64,000 bases of DNA from assembly GCF_012726175.1 (NCBI RefSeq), contig NZ_JAASAD010000005.1:124001-188000 (forward strand), read 5' to 3'. Of the stretch, positions 21,264-30,394 are shown in pieces (positions within the stretch are counted from its first letter, which is position 1; every line of letters starts with the position of its first letter). Source of the stretch: Micromonospora sp. HNM0581 (lineage in GTDB: Bacteria > Actinomycetota > Actinomycetes > Mycobacteriales > Micromonosporaceae). A program made the translations under genes and the position numbers. A model generated the notes under the pieces. It did not search any database. It was not told where the DNA came from and saw nothing but the letters and a program-made list of their open reading frames with translations.

Positions 21264-22367
21264 TTATGGCGCAGATGACGTGCCCGCCCCGGTGGTGTCG
21301 GGGAAGATTCGGCGGCGCAGCGCAAGGCTGACGTACACCAGGCCGACGAGGACCGGCACCTCGATCAACGGGCCGACGACACCGGCGAGGGCCTGTCCAC
21401 TGGTGACGCCGAAGGTGCCGATGGCAACGGCGATCGCCAGTTCGAAGTTGTTACCGGCGGCGGTGAACGCCAGGGTGGTGGTGCGGGCGTAGTTCAGGCC
21501 GATGGCCCAGCCGATGGCGAATGATCCGGCCCACATGATCGCGAAGTAGGCGAACAGGGGTACCGCGATCAGTGCCACGTCCCAGGGGTTGCCGGTGATC
21601 GCCTCGCCCTGCAGAGCGAACAGCAGCACGATCGTGAACAGCAGTCCGTACAGGGCGACCGGGCCGATGCGCGGCAGGAACGCGGTTTCGTACCAGGTGC
21701 GTCCTTTGGCGCGTTCGACGAGTCGACGAGTGAGGTAACCGGCCAGCAGCGGGATGCCGAGGAAGACCAGGACGTTGACCGCGATGTCCCAGCCGGATAC
21801 CTCCAGCGCCGCGCCGGACAGGTTCAGCCATTCGGGCAGTACCGAGAGGTAGAACCAGCCGAGTACGCCGAACGCGAGCACCTGGAAGACCGAGTTCAGG
21901 GCGACGAGCACGGCGGCGGCCTCCCGGTCGCCGCAGGCCAGGTCGTTCCAGATGATGACCATGGCGATGCACCGGGCCAACCCGACGATGATCAGCCCGG
22001 TGCGGTACTCGGCGTGGTCGGCCAGGAAGATCCAGGCCAGCGTGAACATCAGGGCCGGACCGAGGATCCAGTTGAGCACGATCGACCAGGCCAGTAGTCG
22101 GCGGTCGGCGGTGACGGTGTCGAGTTTGTCGTAGCGGACCTTGGCCAGTACCGGGTACATCATCACCAGCAGCCCGACCGCGATCGGCAGGGAGATCTCG
22201 CCGATCCTGACCGCTTCCAGGGCCCGGTCGAGCCCGGGCACCCAGCGACCCAGCAGCAGTCCGGCAGCCATGGCAAGGCCGATCCACAACGGCAGCAGGC
22301 GGTCCAGTCGGGAAAGCCGGGTCATCTGTTCCGCTGGTGCCCCGGCGGTGTCGAGTGTGGGGGACAT
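21264..22367 (-). CDS. arsB: Arsenite efflux permease, ACR3 family
   Basis: Plasma-membrane arsenite exporter, 367 residues and about 10 helices. The Acr3 signature is present: GLARCIAMVIIWNDLACGDREAA, with the conserved Cys of TM4 needed for arsenite transport, and the FTAAGNNFELAIAVAI motif in TM9. The ATG at 22367 has GGGAG five bases upstream and overlaps the arsR stop (TGATG); a GTG two codons earlier is less well placed. The gene is often called arsB or acr3. Confidence 0.94.
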   Translation of the reverse strand: MSPTLDTAGAPAEQMTRLSRLDRLLPLWIGLAMAAGLLLGRWVPGLDRALEAVRIGEISLPIAVGLLVMMYPVLAKVRYDKLDTVTADRRLLAWSIVLNWILGPALMFTLAWIFLADHAEYRTGLIIVGLARCIAMVIIWNDLACGDREAAAVLVALNSVFQVLAFGVLGWFYLSVLPEWLNLSGAALEVSGWDIAVNVLVFLGIPLLAGYLTRRLVERAKGRTWYETAFLPRIGPVALYGLLFTIVLLFALQGEAITGNPWDVALIAVPLFAYFAIMWAGSFAIGWAIGLNYARTTTLAFTAAGNNFELAIAVAIGTFGVTSGQALAGVVGPLIEVPVLVGLVYVSLALRRRIFPDTTGAGTSSAP

Positions 22368-22672
22368 CAGCACTCCCGGCGGGATTCGGAGTTGACGACT
22401 GCCCGGTGGGCAAGGTGGGACAGCTCGGCGGCAGCTGCTTCGAGGACCTCGGGCAGCAGCCGGTAGTAGGTGAACCGGCCGTGTGGTTCGGCTACGACGA
22501 GGCCGGCTTCCCGTAGCGTCCGTAGATGGTTCGACACGTTCGGTTGTTTCGCGCCGGTGTCGGCGACCAGGTGGCAGGTGCAGGCCGGCCCGTCAGCGAG
22601 CAGCGCGACGATCTGCGCGCGAAGGGGATCCGCCAACAGGCGCGATACATCAGGCAGCTGTGATATCAGCAC
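22367..22672 (-). CDS. arsR: ArsR-family arsenic-responsive repressor
   Basis: Winged-helix repressor of the operon, about 101 residues from the GTG at 22672. The As(III) site is the Cys-x-Cys in ACTCHLVAD of the alpha-3 helix, followed by the DNA-recognition helix KQPNVSNHLRTLREAGLV and wing EPHGRFTYYRL. The frame is open to 22762, but the extra residues would overlap the ABC transporter gene and are unlike the family. TTG at 22684 is another possible start. No clear ribosome-binding site was seen for either. Confidence 0.88.
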   Translation of the reverse strand: MLISQLPDVSRLLADPLRAQIVALLADGPACTCHLVADTGAKQPNVSNHLRTLREAGLVVAEPHGRFTYYRLLPEVLEAAAAELSHLAHRAVVNSESRREC

Positions 22673-22721
22673 CAGATGATTCAAGCACGGCCGGAGATGA
22701 CCCGTCCAGTGGGGGACCAGC

Positions 22722-24482
22722 TCAGCCGTGCCAGGAGCGCCAGAGGGCGGCGTAGGCGCCACCTGCCCGTAGGAGTTCGTCGTGGCTGCCGAGTTCGGTG
22801 ATCCGACCGTCTTCCAGCACCGCCACCCGATCGGCGTCGTGCGCGGTGTTCAACCGGTGGGCGATGGCAACGACGGTACGCCCGACGACCACGGCGGCGA
22901 GCGCCCGCTCGGTGCGACGGGCGGTCGTCGGGTCGAGAGCGGCCGTCGCCTCGTCGAGGATCAGCGTGTCCGGGTCGGCCAGCACCAGCCGGGCCAACGC
23001 CAGCTGCTGGGCGTCGGCGGCGCCGAGTTCGCGGGCACCGTCGCCGAGCTGCGTGTCGAGCCCAGCGGGCAGGTCGGCGTACCAGTCGGCGTGCACGGCG
23101 AGCAGGGCGGCGCGCATCTGCTCGTCGGTGGCATCGGGTGCGGCGAAGGCGAGATTGTCGCGCACCGTACCGATGAAGACATGATGTTCCTGGGTGACCA
23201 GGGCGATCCGCCGACACCGCTCGGCCGGGTCGAGATCGGTGACCGCGACACCGTCGAGGCGCACCACACCCTCGCGTGGCTCGTCGATCCCGGCGAGCAG
23301 CCGGGCGAGGGTGGACTTCCCCGCGCCGGAGGGACCGACGACGGCGAGACGTTCGCCAGGGAGTACCACCAGATCGATCCCGTGCAGCACCTCGGGGCCG
23401 CCGGGGTACGAGAAGCGGGCACCGCCCACGACGAGTCGCCCAGGTCCGGCGGACGTCGGGGCCCGTGGCCGCGGTGCCCCGGCAGCGGCCGGTGTGGCGG
23501 CCGTTCCGGTCGACTGGCCGACACCGAGCACCCGGGCGAACGAGGCGAGGCCCCGTTGCGCCTGTTCCATGAACTGCAGCAGTCGATCGAGGGGTTCGAT
23601 GGCCTGCTGAAGGTAGAGCGCCGCCGCGACCACCTCGCCGAGAGTCACCATGCCGTGCTCCAACAGCAGCCCGCCGAACAGCAGCACCATCGCGATCGGC
23701 AGCGCGTAACTCGCCTCCACCACCGGAAAGAACACCGACCGCAGCGCCAGGGTGGCCCGGCGGGTGGCCCACAACCGACCGATACGCCGCGTACCGTCAG
23801 CGACCCGGTCGGCGCCGAGGCGTAACGCCTCGACGGTGCGGGCGCCCTCCGCTGTCGTGGTGAGCGCCTCGGTGAGCTCGGCGGTGGCGGCCCCCTCGGC
23901 TAGGTACGCCGACCTGGCGCGACGCAGGTACCAGCGGGTCACCCCGACGATCGACGGCAGCCCGACCAGGGCGACCAGACCGAGCAGGGGATGCAGCAGG
24001 AAGATCGCGCCGAAGAGCAACGACAACTGCGTCCCCGCGATCACCATGACGGGCGTCACGTCGCGCACCGTCGTCCCGACGGTCGTCACGTCCACCGAGC
24101 TGCGGGTGGCGAGTTCGCCGGTGCCGGCGCGTTCGATGACGGAGATGGGCAGGTCGAGCGCTCGCGCGACGAACGCCTCACGGAGCCGGGCGACGGCACG
24201 CTCGCCGAACCGGTGACCGGTGTACTGGGCGTAGCGCGCGAGCAGCCCGTGGAGCAGTACGCAGCCGGCTATCGCGAGGGCCAGGCGATCCACGGCGGCG
24301 GTACCGCCACCGGCCGTGACCTCGTCGACGATCCTGCCCAACAGCCACGGCGGGGCGAGCCCGGCGACCGCGGCGGCGCTGTGCAGCACCAGTACCAAGG
24401 CGACCGCGCGGCCGTCCTCGGTGACGAGGCGCAGCACGGAACGGCGGACGACCCTGCGGTCCGCGACAGGCAGCCCGCTCAC
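22722..24482 (-). CDS. ABC exporter half-transporter with intact Walker sites and degenerate signature
   Basis: Membrane-spanning half-transporter of 586 residues: six-helix exporter domain (about 20-310) then a nucleotide-binding domain. Walker A is GPSGAGKST, the Q-loop LVTQEHH and Walker B LILDEATAALD with the catalytic Glu; the H-loop is IAHRL. The signature motif, normally LSGGQ, is LGAADAQQ, which should not support ATP hydrolysis in the site it completes. The partner gene just upstream has the opposite defects. The ATG overlaps its stop by four bases (ATGA), so the two subunits are co-translated and very likely form a heterodimer. Confidence 0.92.
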   Translation of the reverse strand: MSGLPVADRRVVRRSVLRLVTEDGRAVALVLVLHSAAAVAGLAPPWLLGRIVDEVTAGGGTAAVDRLALAIAGCVLLHGLLARYAQYTGHRFGERAVARLREAFVARALDLPISVIERAGTGELATRSSVDVTTVGTTVRDVTPVMVIAGTQLSLLFGAIFLLHPLLGLVALVGLPSIVGVTRWYLRRARSAYLAEGAATAELTEALTTTAEGARTVEALRLGADRVADGTRRIGRLWATRRATLALRSVFFPVVEASYALPIAMVLLFGGLLLEHGMVTLGEVVAAALYLQQAIEPLDRLLQFMEQAQRGLASFARVLGVGQSTGTAATPAAAGAPRPRAPTSAGPGRLVVGGARFSYPGGPEVLHGIDLVVLPGERLAVVGPSGAGKSTLARLLAGIDEPREGVVRLDGVAVTDLDPAERCRRIALVTQEHHVFIGTVRDNLAFAAPDATDEQMRAALLAVHADWYADLPAGLDTQLGDGARELGAADAQQLALARLVLADPDTLILDEATAALDPTTARRTERALAAVVVGRTVVAIAHRLNTAHDADRVAVLEDGRITELGSHDELLRAGGAYAALWRSWHG

Positions 24483-26224
24483 CGCACTGACCCGTCGGCG
24501 TCGGCGGACTCGCTGCCCCGGGACACCAGGGCCCGGTAGCTCGGATCGTCGTCGAGCAGGTCGACGTGACCTCCGATAGCCACGATCCGGCCATGGCGCA
24601 GGTGCGCGACCAGGTCGGCGCTACCCAGCAGCAGCGGTGAGGTGGTCAGCACCACTGTGGTCCGCCCGGCCCGCACCGCCCGTAGCCGCTGCGCGATACG
24701 TGCTTCGGTGTGCGCGTCCACGGCCGATGTCGGGTCGACGAGGACCAGCACGTCCGGCTCGGTGAGCAGGGCACGGGCCAGGCGTACGCGTTGCCGCTGG
24801 CCGCCGGAGAGGGTCCGGGCCCGTGTGCCGACAGGCAACTCGAGACCGGCCGGGTGGCCGTCGACGAGATCCTCCGCCGAGGCCGCCCGGAGCGCCGCGC
24901 GCAGGTCGTCGTCGCTTGCCCGAGGGTGCAGGATCTCGCGAAGTGTCCCGGCGAAGAGGTAGGACTCGTGGTCTGCGACCAAGATCCTGGCCCGCACCTC
25001 GTCGAGCGCGATGCCGGCCAGCGGTACGTCACCCCAGGTCACCGCGCTGGCGACGAAACGACCCAGCCGGTCGGCCAGCGCGATGGCCTCGGCCGGGTCG
25101 TCGGCCGCGACGGCCAGCAACCGCCCGGAGGGCACAGTCAGTCCGGTAGCGGGATCGTGCAGGTCGGCGGGCCGGTCCGGCACCGGCGGCGTGGCCGCCC
25201 CGGCGACCGGGGCCGATGGCCCCACCTCGTCGGGTGCCAGGTTGAGCAGCGTGATGATCCGGCGGGCGGCGACCCGCCCCCGAATCACCTGATAACCGCC
25301 TTCGAGGAGGAACCCCACCGGCACGACGAGGACCGCCACGTAACCGTAGACGGCCACCATCTGCCCGATCGTGATGTCACCGGCCGAGGCCATCCGGGCC
25401 GCCAGCCAGACCACGGCGGCCAGGAACACGCCCGAAACGACGATCGTCAGCGACTCGATCCAGCTGTTCACGGCGCCGACCCGGTAGCCCTCGGCCAACA
25501 GCCGCTGCGAGCGGGCCGCGTACCGGCGGGCGAACAGTCCCCGCCCACCGACTCCGGCGAGCACACGCAGCCCGGCAACGATGTCGGCAGCCCTGGTGGT
25601 CAGCAGACCCTGTTGGTGGCGGTAGACCGACTCGACCCGTTCGAGGCGGCGCAGCAACGGCCCGAGGAGCAGCACCACCGTCGGCACACCGAGCAGCACC
25701 ACTATCGCGAGCAGCGGAGAAACCGACCACAGCAGAACCGCGACGAGGCCGTATGCGAGGACCGCCCCGACGCCCGGCCCGGTCATCGTCAGTACCGCCG
25801 AGGTGTTGGTGATGTCGGCGCCACCCACCGTCGCGACCTCTCCGGCGGCGAGCCTGCGGGGCAGCACGGCACCGACCCGGGACAGGTGTCGCAGCAGGAC
25901 ACCGGCTGACCGGGCGGAGGCGTCCTCCCGGACGAACGTCATCGTCCGGTGTCGCATGATGCCCAGGTAGGCCAGGCCCGCACCGGCGACGACGATCGCC
26001 GTCACCCACCACGCCAGAGCCCGATGGTCGGCGGTGCGCAGGCCGTCGTCGATGGCGTGGGCGACGAGGTACGGCCGGACCGACAACCCGAGCATCCACG
26101 CGGTGCCGACCAGGCTGCCGCGCAACACCCGCCACGGTTGGCAGCGGACCAGCCACCAGATGAACCTCAACGGTCCCCTCGTGTCCGGCGTGCCCGGCTC
26201 GGCATGAGGGATCTGTGGGGGCAT
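24479..26224 (-). CDS. ABC exporter half-transporter lacking Walker A, with canonical signature
   Basis: Half-transporter of 581 residues: exporter membrane domain (about 25-325) and ATP-binding domain. The Walker A loop is gone: after SGRLLAVAADDPAEAIAL there is no GxxGxGKS/T. The signature LSGGQRQR is perfect. Walker B ends LVLVDPTSAVD, with Asp in place of the catalytic Glu, and the H-loop His is replaced (LTTSPLL). The protein therefore supplies only a signature motif to the working site. First gene of the pair; ATG at 26222-26224. Substrate unknown. Confidence 0.92.
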   Translation of the reverse strand: MPPQIPHAEPGTPDTRGPLRFIWWLVRCQPWRVLRGSLVGTAWMLGLSVRPYLVAHAIDDGLRTADHRALAWWVTAIVVAGAGLAYLGIMRHRTMTFVREDASARSAGVLLRHLSRVGAVLPRRLAAGEVATVGGADITNTSAVLTMTGPGVGAVLAYGLVAVLLWSVSPLLAIVVLLGVPTVVLLLGPLLRRLERVESVYRHQQGLLTTRAADIVAGLRVLAGVGGRGLFARRYAARSQRLLAEGYRVGAVNSWIESLTIVVSGVFLAAVVWLAARMASAGDITIGQMVAVYGYVAVLVVPVGFLLEGGYQVIRGRVAARRIITLLNLAPDEVGPSAPVAGAATPPVPDRPADLHDPATGLTVPSGRLLAVAADDPAEAIALADRLGRFVASAVTWGDVPLAGIALDEVRARILVADHESYLFAGTLREILHPRASDDDLRAALRAASAEDLVDGHPAGLELPVGTRARTLSGGQRQRVRLARALLTEPDVLVLVDPTSAVDAHTEARIAQRLRAVRAGRTTVVLTTSPLLLGSADLVAHLRHGRIVAIGGHVDLLDDDPSYRALVSRGSESADADGSVR

Positions 26225-26314
26225 CGATGTAGATTACGGTCAGACTGGTGCCGCTGCCACGCCGATCGGAGCCCGGGGGCCGACTCCCGACGCGGCGGAG
26301 GCGGGCAGCGACGA

Positions 26315-26917
26315 TCAGGTGGGGCGACGCAGCACGGTGACGGCGAAATCCGCGTCGTCTCGCCACGGGCGCAGGTCCCAGGTGGCGAACCGGTGTTCCA
26401 GGCGCAGTCCGGCGCCGACCGCGTGGGCATCGAAGTCGTCGAGCGCGTAGCCTCGGTCGGTGCCGAATCCGACCGCCACCACTCCGTCCGGACGCAGGTG
26501 CGCGGCGACGCGGGTGAGCACCTGACGTTCGGTGCCGGCGGCGACGAAGGCCATCACGTTGCCGGCGAGAACCGCCGCGTCGAACTGTTCGGCCACGCCA
26601 GCTGCCACGAGGTCCAGCTCGGCCAGATCGGCGACGAGCCAGCGGGGCGTGGGATGGTCGACGCGAGCGGCGTCGATCAGGACCGGGTCGGCGTCCACCC
26701 CGACGACGGCGTGTCCGCGGGCGGCCAACTCGGCACCGACGCGACCGGTGCCGCAGCCGGCGTCGAGGATCCGGGCGGCCGGCGGCACCAGCGCGTCGAT
26801 CAGCCGGGCCTCACCGGCCAGGTCCGCCCCTTCGGCCGCCAACTGGCGGAACCGGTCGACGTACCACTGCGAGTGCTCGGGCCCGGTGTCGGTGGCCCAA
26901 CGCGTCGGGTTGGTCAT
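26315..26917 (-). CDS. Class I SAM-dependent methyltransferase
   Basis: Cytosolic methyltransferase of 200 residues. Motif I is ILDAGCGTGRVG, the acidic residue after strand 2 is in VVGVDADPVLI, motif II/III DLAEL and AVLAGNVMAFV, and HLRPDGVVAVGFG follows. It is close to the UbiE/small-molecule group. No partner gene points to a substrate. Divergent from the glycosidase gene. Confidence 0.85.
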   Translation of the reverse strand: MTNPTRWATDTGPEHSQWYVDRFRQLAAEGADLAGEARLIDALVPPAARILDAGCGTGRVGAELAARGHAVVGVDADPVLIDAARVDHPTPRWLVADLAELDLVAAGVAEQFDAAVLAGNVMAFVAAGTERQVLTRVAAHLRPDGVVAVGFGTDRGYALDDFDAHAVGAGLRLEHRFATWDLRPWRDDADFAVTVLRRPT

Positions 26918-27051
26918 GCCTGCACCGTATCCGGACTGCTGCGGGCGGTCGGGTCTCGGTCAGGATCTCACCGCAGGTGCACAGGGGGTCGGTGGCGCGG
27001 GCCACGGGGTACTGGCACGACCCGGGGCGCATCGCTACGATGCTGTGACAG

Positions 27052-28491
27052 ATGGTGAATCGAACTGTTCCGTCGGCCGGGTCTGAACCGGCTGCCAGCG
27101 CTGGTGCCGTCCGCACCGTCACCGCCGAGCACGCCCGGCTGAGGGAATTGGCCCGCAGGACCCTCGACGGCAACTGGGAACACGACCACACCGTGCCGTC
27201 GCGCACCCTGTACCCACACCAGTGGAGCTGGGATTCCGCTTTCATCGCGATCGGCTGGGCCCACGTCCGTCCGGACCGCGCCTGGATGGAACTGACCAGT
27301 CTGTTCCGCGCCCAGTGGCGGGACGGCAGGGTGCCGCACATCGTGTTCAACCCGTCCGTGTCCGGCGGCGCCTACTTTCCCGGGCCGGGATTCTGGTCCT
27401 CGGAATCCATCGAGGGGACACCCCCGGTGGCCACCTCCGGCCTGGTGCAGCCGCCCGTACACGCGCTGGCCGCCTGGCACGCCTACCGTCGCGCGCCGAC
27501 GCAGGAGAGCCGGGCCGCGTTGCGTCGGCTCTACCCACGTCTGGTGGCGCAGCAGCACTATCTCACCACCTGCCGTGATGCCGGTGGCGCCGGGCTGGCC
27601 AGTATCGTGCACCCGTGGGAGTCCGGGCTGGACAACAGTCCTGCCTGGGACGCGCCGATGTCCGCGGTGCCGGCGCAGGCGGCGGCGATGCGCACCTACC
27701 GACGGCGTGACCTCGTGCACGCCGATCCCGCACACCGACCCACCGACCTGGACTACGCGCGGTACGTCTCGATCGTCACCGCCTACCGCGCGGGCGGCTA
27801 CCGGGACGACAGCCTGATCGACCGGCATCCGTTCCTGGTCGAGTGTCCGCTGTTCAACGCGGCCATGGGCGCCTCGGAGTCCGCGCTCGCAAGCATCGCG
27901 GAGGCGGTCGGTGGCGATCCGGGTCCGCACCGGCAACGGGCGGTCGCGATCACCGAAGCTGTGGTGACCCGGCTGTACGACCCGGACACCGGCACCTTCC
28001 GCCCGCGTGATGTGCGTACCGGTCGACTGACCCCGGCCCGCACGGTGCTCGGCCTGACCCCGCTGATCCTGCCCGGCCTGCCGGCACGACAGGTCGAGTC
28101 GGTGCTCACCGAGGCGCGCTCGGCCCGTTTCGGTCTCGCCGACCGGATGTCCCGACCGCTGCCCAGCCACGACCGTACCGCTCCCGACTTCGAATCGCTG
28201 CGCTACTGGCGCGGTCCGAGTTGGATGAACGTCACCTGGTTGGTCCGGCATGGACTGCTGCTGCACGGACACGACCGGTTGGCGGCCGGACTGCGCACCT
28301 CGATGATCGACCTTGTGTCGGCGGCCGGTTGCCACGAGTACTTCCACCCGGACGACGGTTCCGGGCTGGGCTCACCGGCGTTCAGCTGGACGGCGGCCCT
28401 GCTGCTGGAGGTACTGGCCGACTGGGCGACGCCACCGCCCGCGCACATGCCGGGTGACGCGGCGGGTGGTGTTGCCCGCAGGGGAAGGTAG
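27052..28491 (+). CDS. GH63-type glycoside hydrolase (mannosyl/glucosylglycerate hydrolase-like)
   Basis: Cytosolic (alpha/alpha)6-barrel glycosidase of 479 residues; no signal peptide. It has WSWDSAFIAIGW near 65, IVHPWESGLDNSPAWD near 190, YWRGPSWMNVTWL near 385 and EYFHPDDGSGLGSPAFSWTA near 425. These match the actinobacterial glucosylglycerate/mannosylglycerate hydrolases of GH63; the Asp in LDNSPAW and the Glu in EYF are the likely acid and base (from memory of the family). Such enzymes recycle compatible solutes. TACGAT about ten bases before the ATG may be the -10. Confidence 0.82.
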   Translation: MVNRTVPSAGSEPAASAGAVRTVTAEHARLRELARRTLDGNWEHDHTVPSRTLYPHQWSWDSAFIAIGWAHVRPDRAWMELTSLFRAQWRDGRVPHIVFNPSVSGGAYFPGPGFWSSESIEGTPPVATSGLVQPPVHALAAWHAYRRAPTQESRAALRRLYPRLVAQQHYLTTCRDAGGAGLASIVHPWESGLDNSPAWDAPMSAVPAQAAAMRTYRRRDLVHADPAHRPTDLDYARYVSIVTAYRAGGYRDDSLIDRHPFLVECPLFNAAMGASESALASIAEAVGGDPGPHRQRAVAITEAVVTRLYDPDTGTFRPRDVRTGRLTPARTVLGLTPLILPGLPARQVESVLTEARSARFGLADRMSRPLPSHDRTAPDFESLRYWRGPSWMNVTWLVRHGLLLHGHDRLAAGLRTSMIDLVSAAGCHEYFHPDDGSGLGSPAFSWTAALLLEVLADWATPPPAHMPGDAAGGVARRGR

Positions 28492-28570
28492 GTTGCTGTC
28501 CAGTGCCGCTCGCCGCACCGGTTGCGGTGCCACCGGTACGTGGGGCCAGGCTGGACGGGAGGGACACGCG

Positions 28571-29215
28571 ATGAGTCGGGACAGCTACGACGAGCAGCTC
28601 GACCGGCTCACCGGCGTGCTGGCGGTGATGAGTCGCGACGTCGGCGCGGCCATTCGGCAGGCCAGCGTCGCCCTGCTGGAGGTGGACCGGGGAGCGGCCG
28701 AGGCGGTGCTCGCCGAGGACGCGTTGCTGGACGCCCGTCGGGCCGAGGTGGAGGCGATGATCGCCGAGGTGCTGGTGCGGCACCAGCCGGTCGCCTCGGA
28801 TCTGCGCCTGGTGGTGTGTGCGCTGCGGATCGCCGGTGCCCTCGAACGAATGGGGGACCTGGCGGTGCACGTCGCGAAGGTCGCGTTGCGCCGGCATCCG
28901 ATCGGGGTGGTGCCGGAGCCGGCGATGCCGGTGATGACCGCGTTGGCGGAGGCGGCGGCGCGGGTGGGGGACAAGAGCGCACTCGTGTTGGCCACCCGCG
29001 ACCAGCTCGACGCGACACAGCTCGGGCTGGACGACGACGAGGTCGACGCCGCCCAGGAACGTCTGCTGTCGATGCTCGTCTCCGGATGGCCGTACGGGGT
29101 GGAGTCGGCGATCGACCTGGCCCTGCTCGGCCGGTACTACGAGCGCTACGCCGACCATGCGGTCAACGTCGCACGTCAGATCGTCTACCTGGTGACGGGC
29201 ACCATCCGTCTCTGA
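28571..29215 (+). CDS. phoU: Phosphate-signalling regulator PhoU
   Basis: Negative regulator that links the Pst transporter to the PhoR/PhoP system, 214 residues. It forms two three-helix bundles, each with the metal-binding E-x3-D pattern: ERMGDLAVHVAK near 97 and ERYADHAVNVARQI near 195. GGGAGGGA precedes the ATG; in-frame codons upstream back to 28313 overlap the glycosidase gene and are not used. It is placed 209 bases before pstS on the same strand, with the PHO box in between. Confidence 0.92.
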   Translation: MSRDSYDEQLDRLTGVLAVMSRDVGAAIRQASVALLEVDRGAAEAVLAEDALLDARRAEVEAMIAEVLVRHQPVASDLRLVVCALRIAGALERMGDLAVHVAKVALRRHPIGVVPEPAMPVMTALAEAAARVGDKSALVLATRDQLDATQLGLDDDEVDAAQERLLSMLVSGWPYGVESAIDLALLGRYYERYADHAVNVARQIVYLVTGTIRL

Positions 29216-29316
29216 GGCACATCAGCGGCAGCACCGGTGTGTCATTTCGGACATCCGGTACGCCCCGCCCGCAACGTCACATCCCGATTTTCGGGTGGCC
29301 AGCTCCGAGCCGCCAA

Positions 29317-29338
29317 GTTCACTTTTCGTTCACCTGTG
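29317..29338 (+). promoter_or_regulatory. PHO box (PhoP operator) upstream of pstS
   Basis: Two adjacent 11-base direct-repeat units, GTTCACTTTTC (29317-29327) and GTTCACCTGTG (29328-29338), match the actinobacterial PHO-box consensus GTTCACC. The site lies 86 bases before the pstS GTG and indicates phosphate-starvation induction of the pst operon. Confidence 0.88.
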
Positions 29339-29424
29339 CCCGGGAGTCCGGCTACCTGCGCCTCCTACCTTGACTCGCGTACGGCCCGGACGGGCTGATG
29401 CACCCCGATAGAGAGGCTTACCTG

Positions 29425-30393
29425 GTGAACCGCAACGTGCTCTCGCGGCGCGTCCTTGCCGGCGTCGCGCTGGCGGCGCTCGCGCTTACCGGCTGTGGTA
29501 GTGACACCGATGGCGACACCGCCGGCAGTGGCGAGGCGCTCTCGGGCGAGGTCAAGGTCGACGGATCGAGCACCGTGGCCCCGCTGAGCGAGGCTGCCGC
29601 CTCGTTCTACGGCGAAGAGGCCGGGCAGCCCGGCGTGAACGTCTCGGTCGGCACCTCCGGCACCGGCGGTGGCTTCGAGAAGTTCTGCAAGGGCGAGACC
29701 GACATCTCCGACGCCTCCCGCCCGATCAAGGACGAAGAGAAGGCCGCCTGCGAGGCAGCCGGGATCCAGTACAAGGAACTGATCGTTGCCAACGACGCCC
29801 TCACCGTCGTGGTCAACAAGGAGAACACCTGGGCCGACTGCCTCACGGTCGACCAGCTGAAGAAGATCTGGGAGCCCAACTCCAAGGTCGCCTCGTGGAA
29901 CCAGGTCGACCCGTCCTTCCCGAACGAGCCGCTGGAGCTGTTCGGCGCGGGCACCGACTCGGGCACCTTCGACTACTTCACCGACGAGATCAATGGTGAG
30001 GAGGGTGCCAGCCGCACCGACTACACCGCCTCGGAGAACGACAACGTCACGGTCCAGGGTGTGGCCGGCACCAAGGGCGGCCTCGGCTACTTCGGCTTCA
30101 CCTACTTCGAGGAGAACGCCGACAAGCTGAAGGCGCTCAAGGTCGACGGTGGCGAGGGTTGCGTCGAGCCGAGCCTGGAGACCGCGCAGAGCAACGCCTA
30201 CAAGCCGCTCTCCCGTCCGCTGTTCATCTACGTCAGCGACTCCGGCGCCAAGAAGCCGCAGGTTGCCGACTTCGTGACCTTCTACATCGAGTCGATCGAC
30301 GACATCGTCAAGGAGGCGAAGTTCGTCCCGCTGACCGAGGAGCAGAAGAGCACGCTGAAGTCCGAGTTCGACGCGCTGAAGGCGTCGATCTGA
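29425..30393 (+). CDS. pstS: Phosphate-binding lipoprotein PstS
   Basis: Lipid-anchored high-affinity phosphate receptor, 322 residues from the GTG at 29425. The signal peptide (VNRNVLSRRVLAGVALAALA) ends in lipobox LTGC. Phosphate-binding motifs are DGSSTVAPLSEA, GTSGTGGGFEKFC and GAGTDSGTFDYF. An ATG nine codons upstream is rejected because GAGAGG lies just before the GTG. First gene of pstSCAB and controlled by the PHO box. Confidence 0.96.
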   Translation: MNRNVLSRRVLAGVALAALALTGCGSDTDGDTAGSGEALSGEVKVDGSSTVAPLSEAAASFYGEEAGQPGVNVSVGTSGTGGGFEKFCKGETDISDASRPIKDEEKAACEAAGIQYKELIVANDALTVVVNKENTWADCLTVDQLKKIWEPNSKVASWNQVDPSFPNEPLELFGAGTDSGTFDYFTDEINGEEGASRTDYTASENDNVTVQGVAGTKGGLGYFGFTYFEENADKLKALKVDGGEGCVEPSLETAQSNAYKPLSRPLFIYVSDSGAKKPQVADFVTFYIESIDDIVKEAKFVPLTEEQKSTLKSEFDALKASI

Positions 30394-30394
30394 C

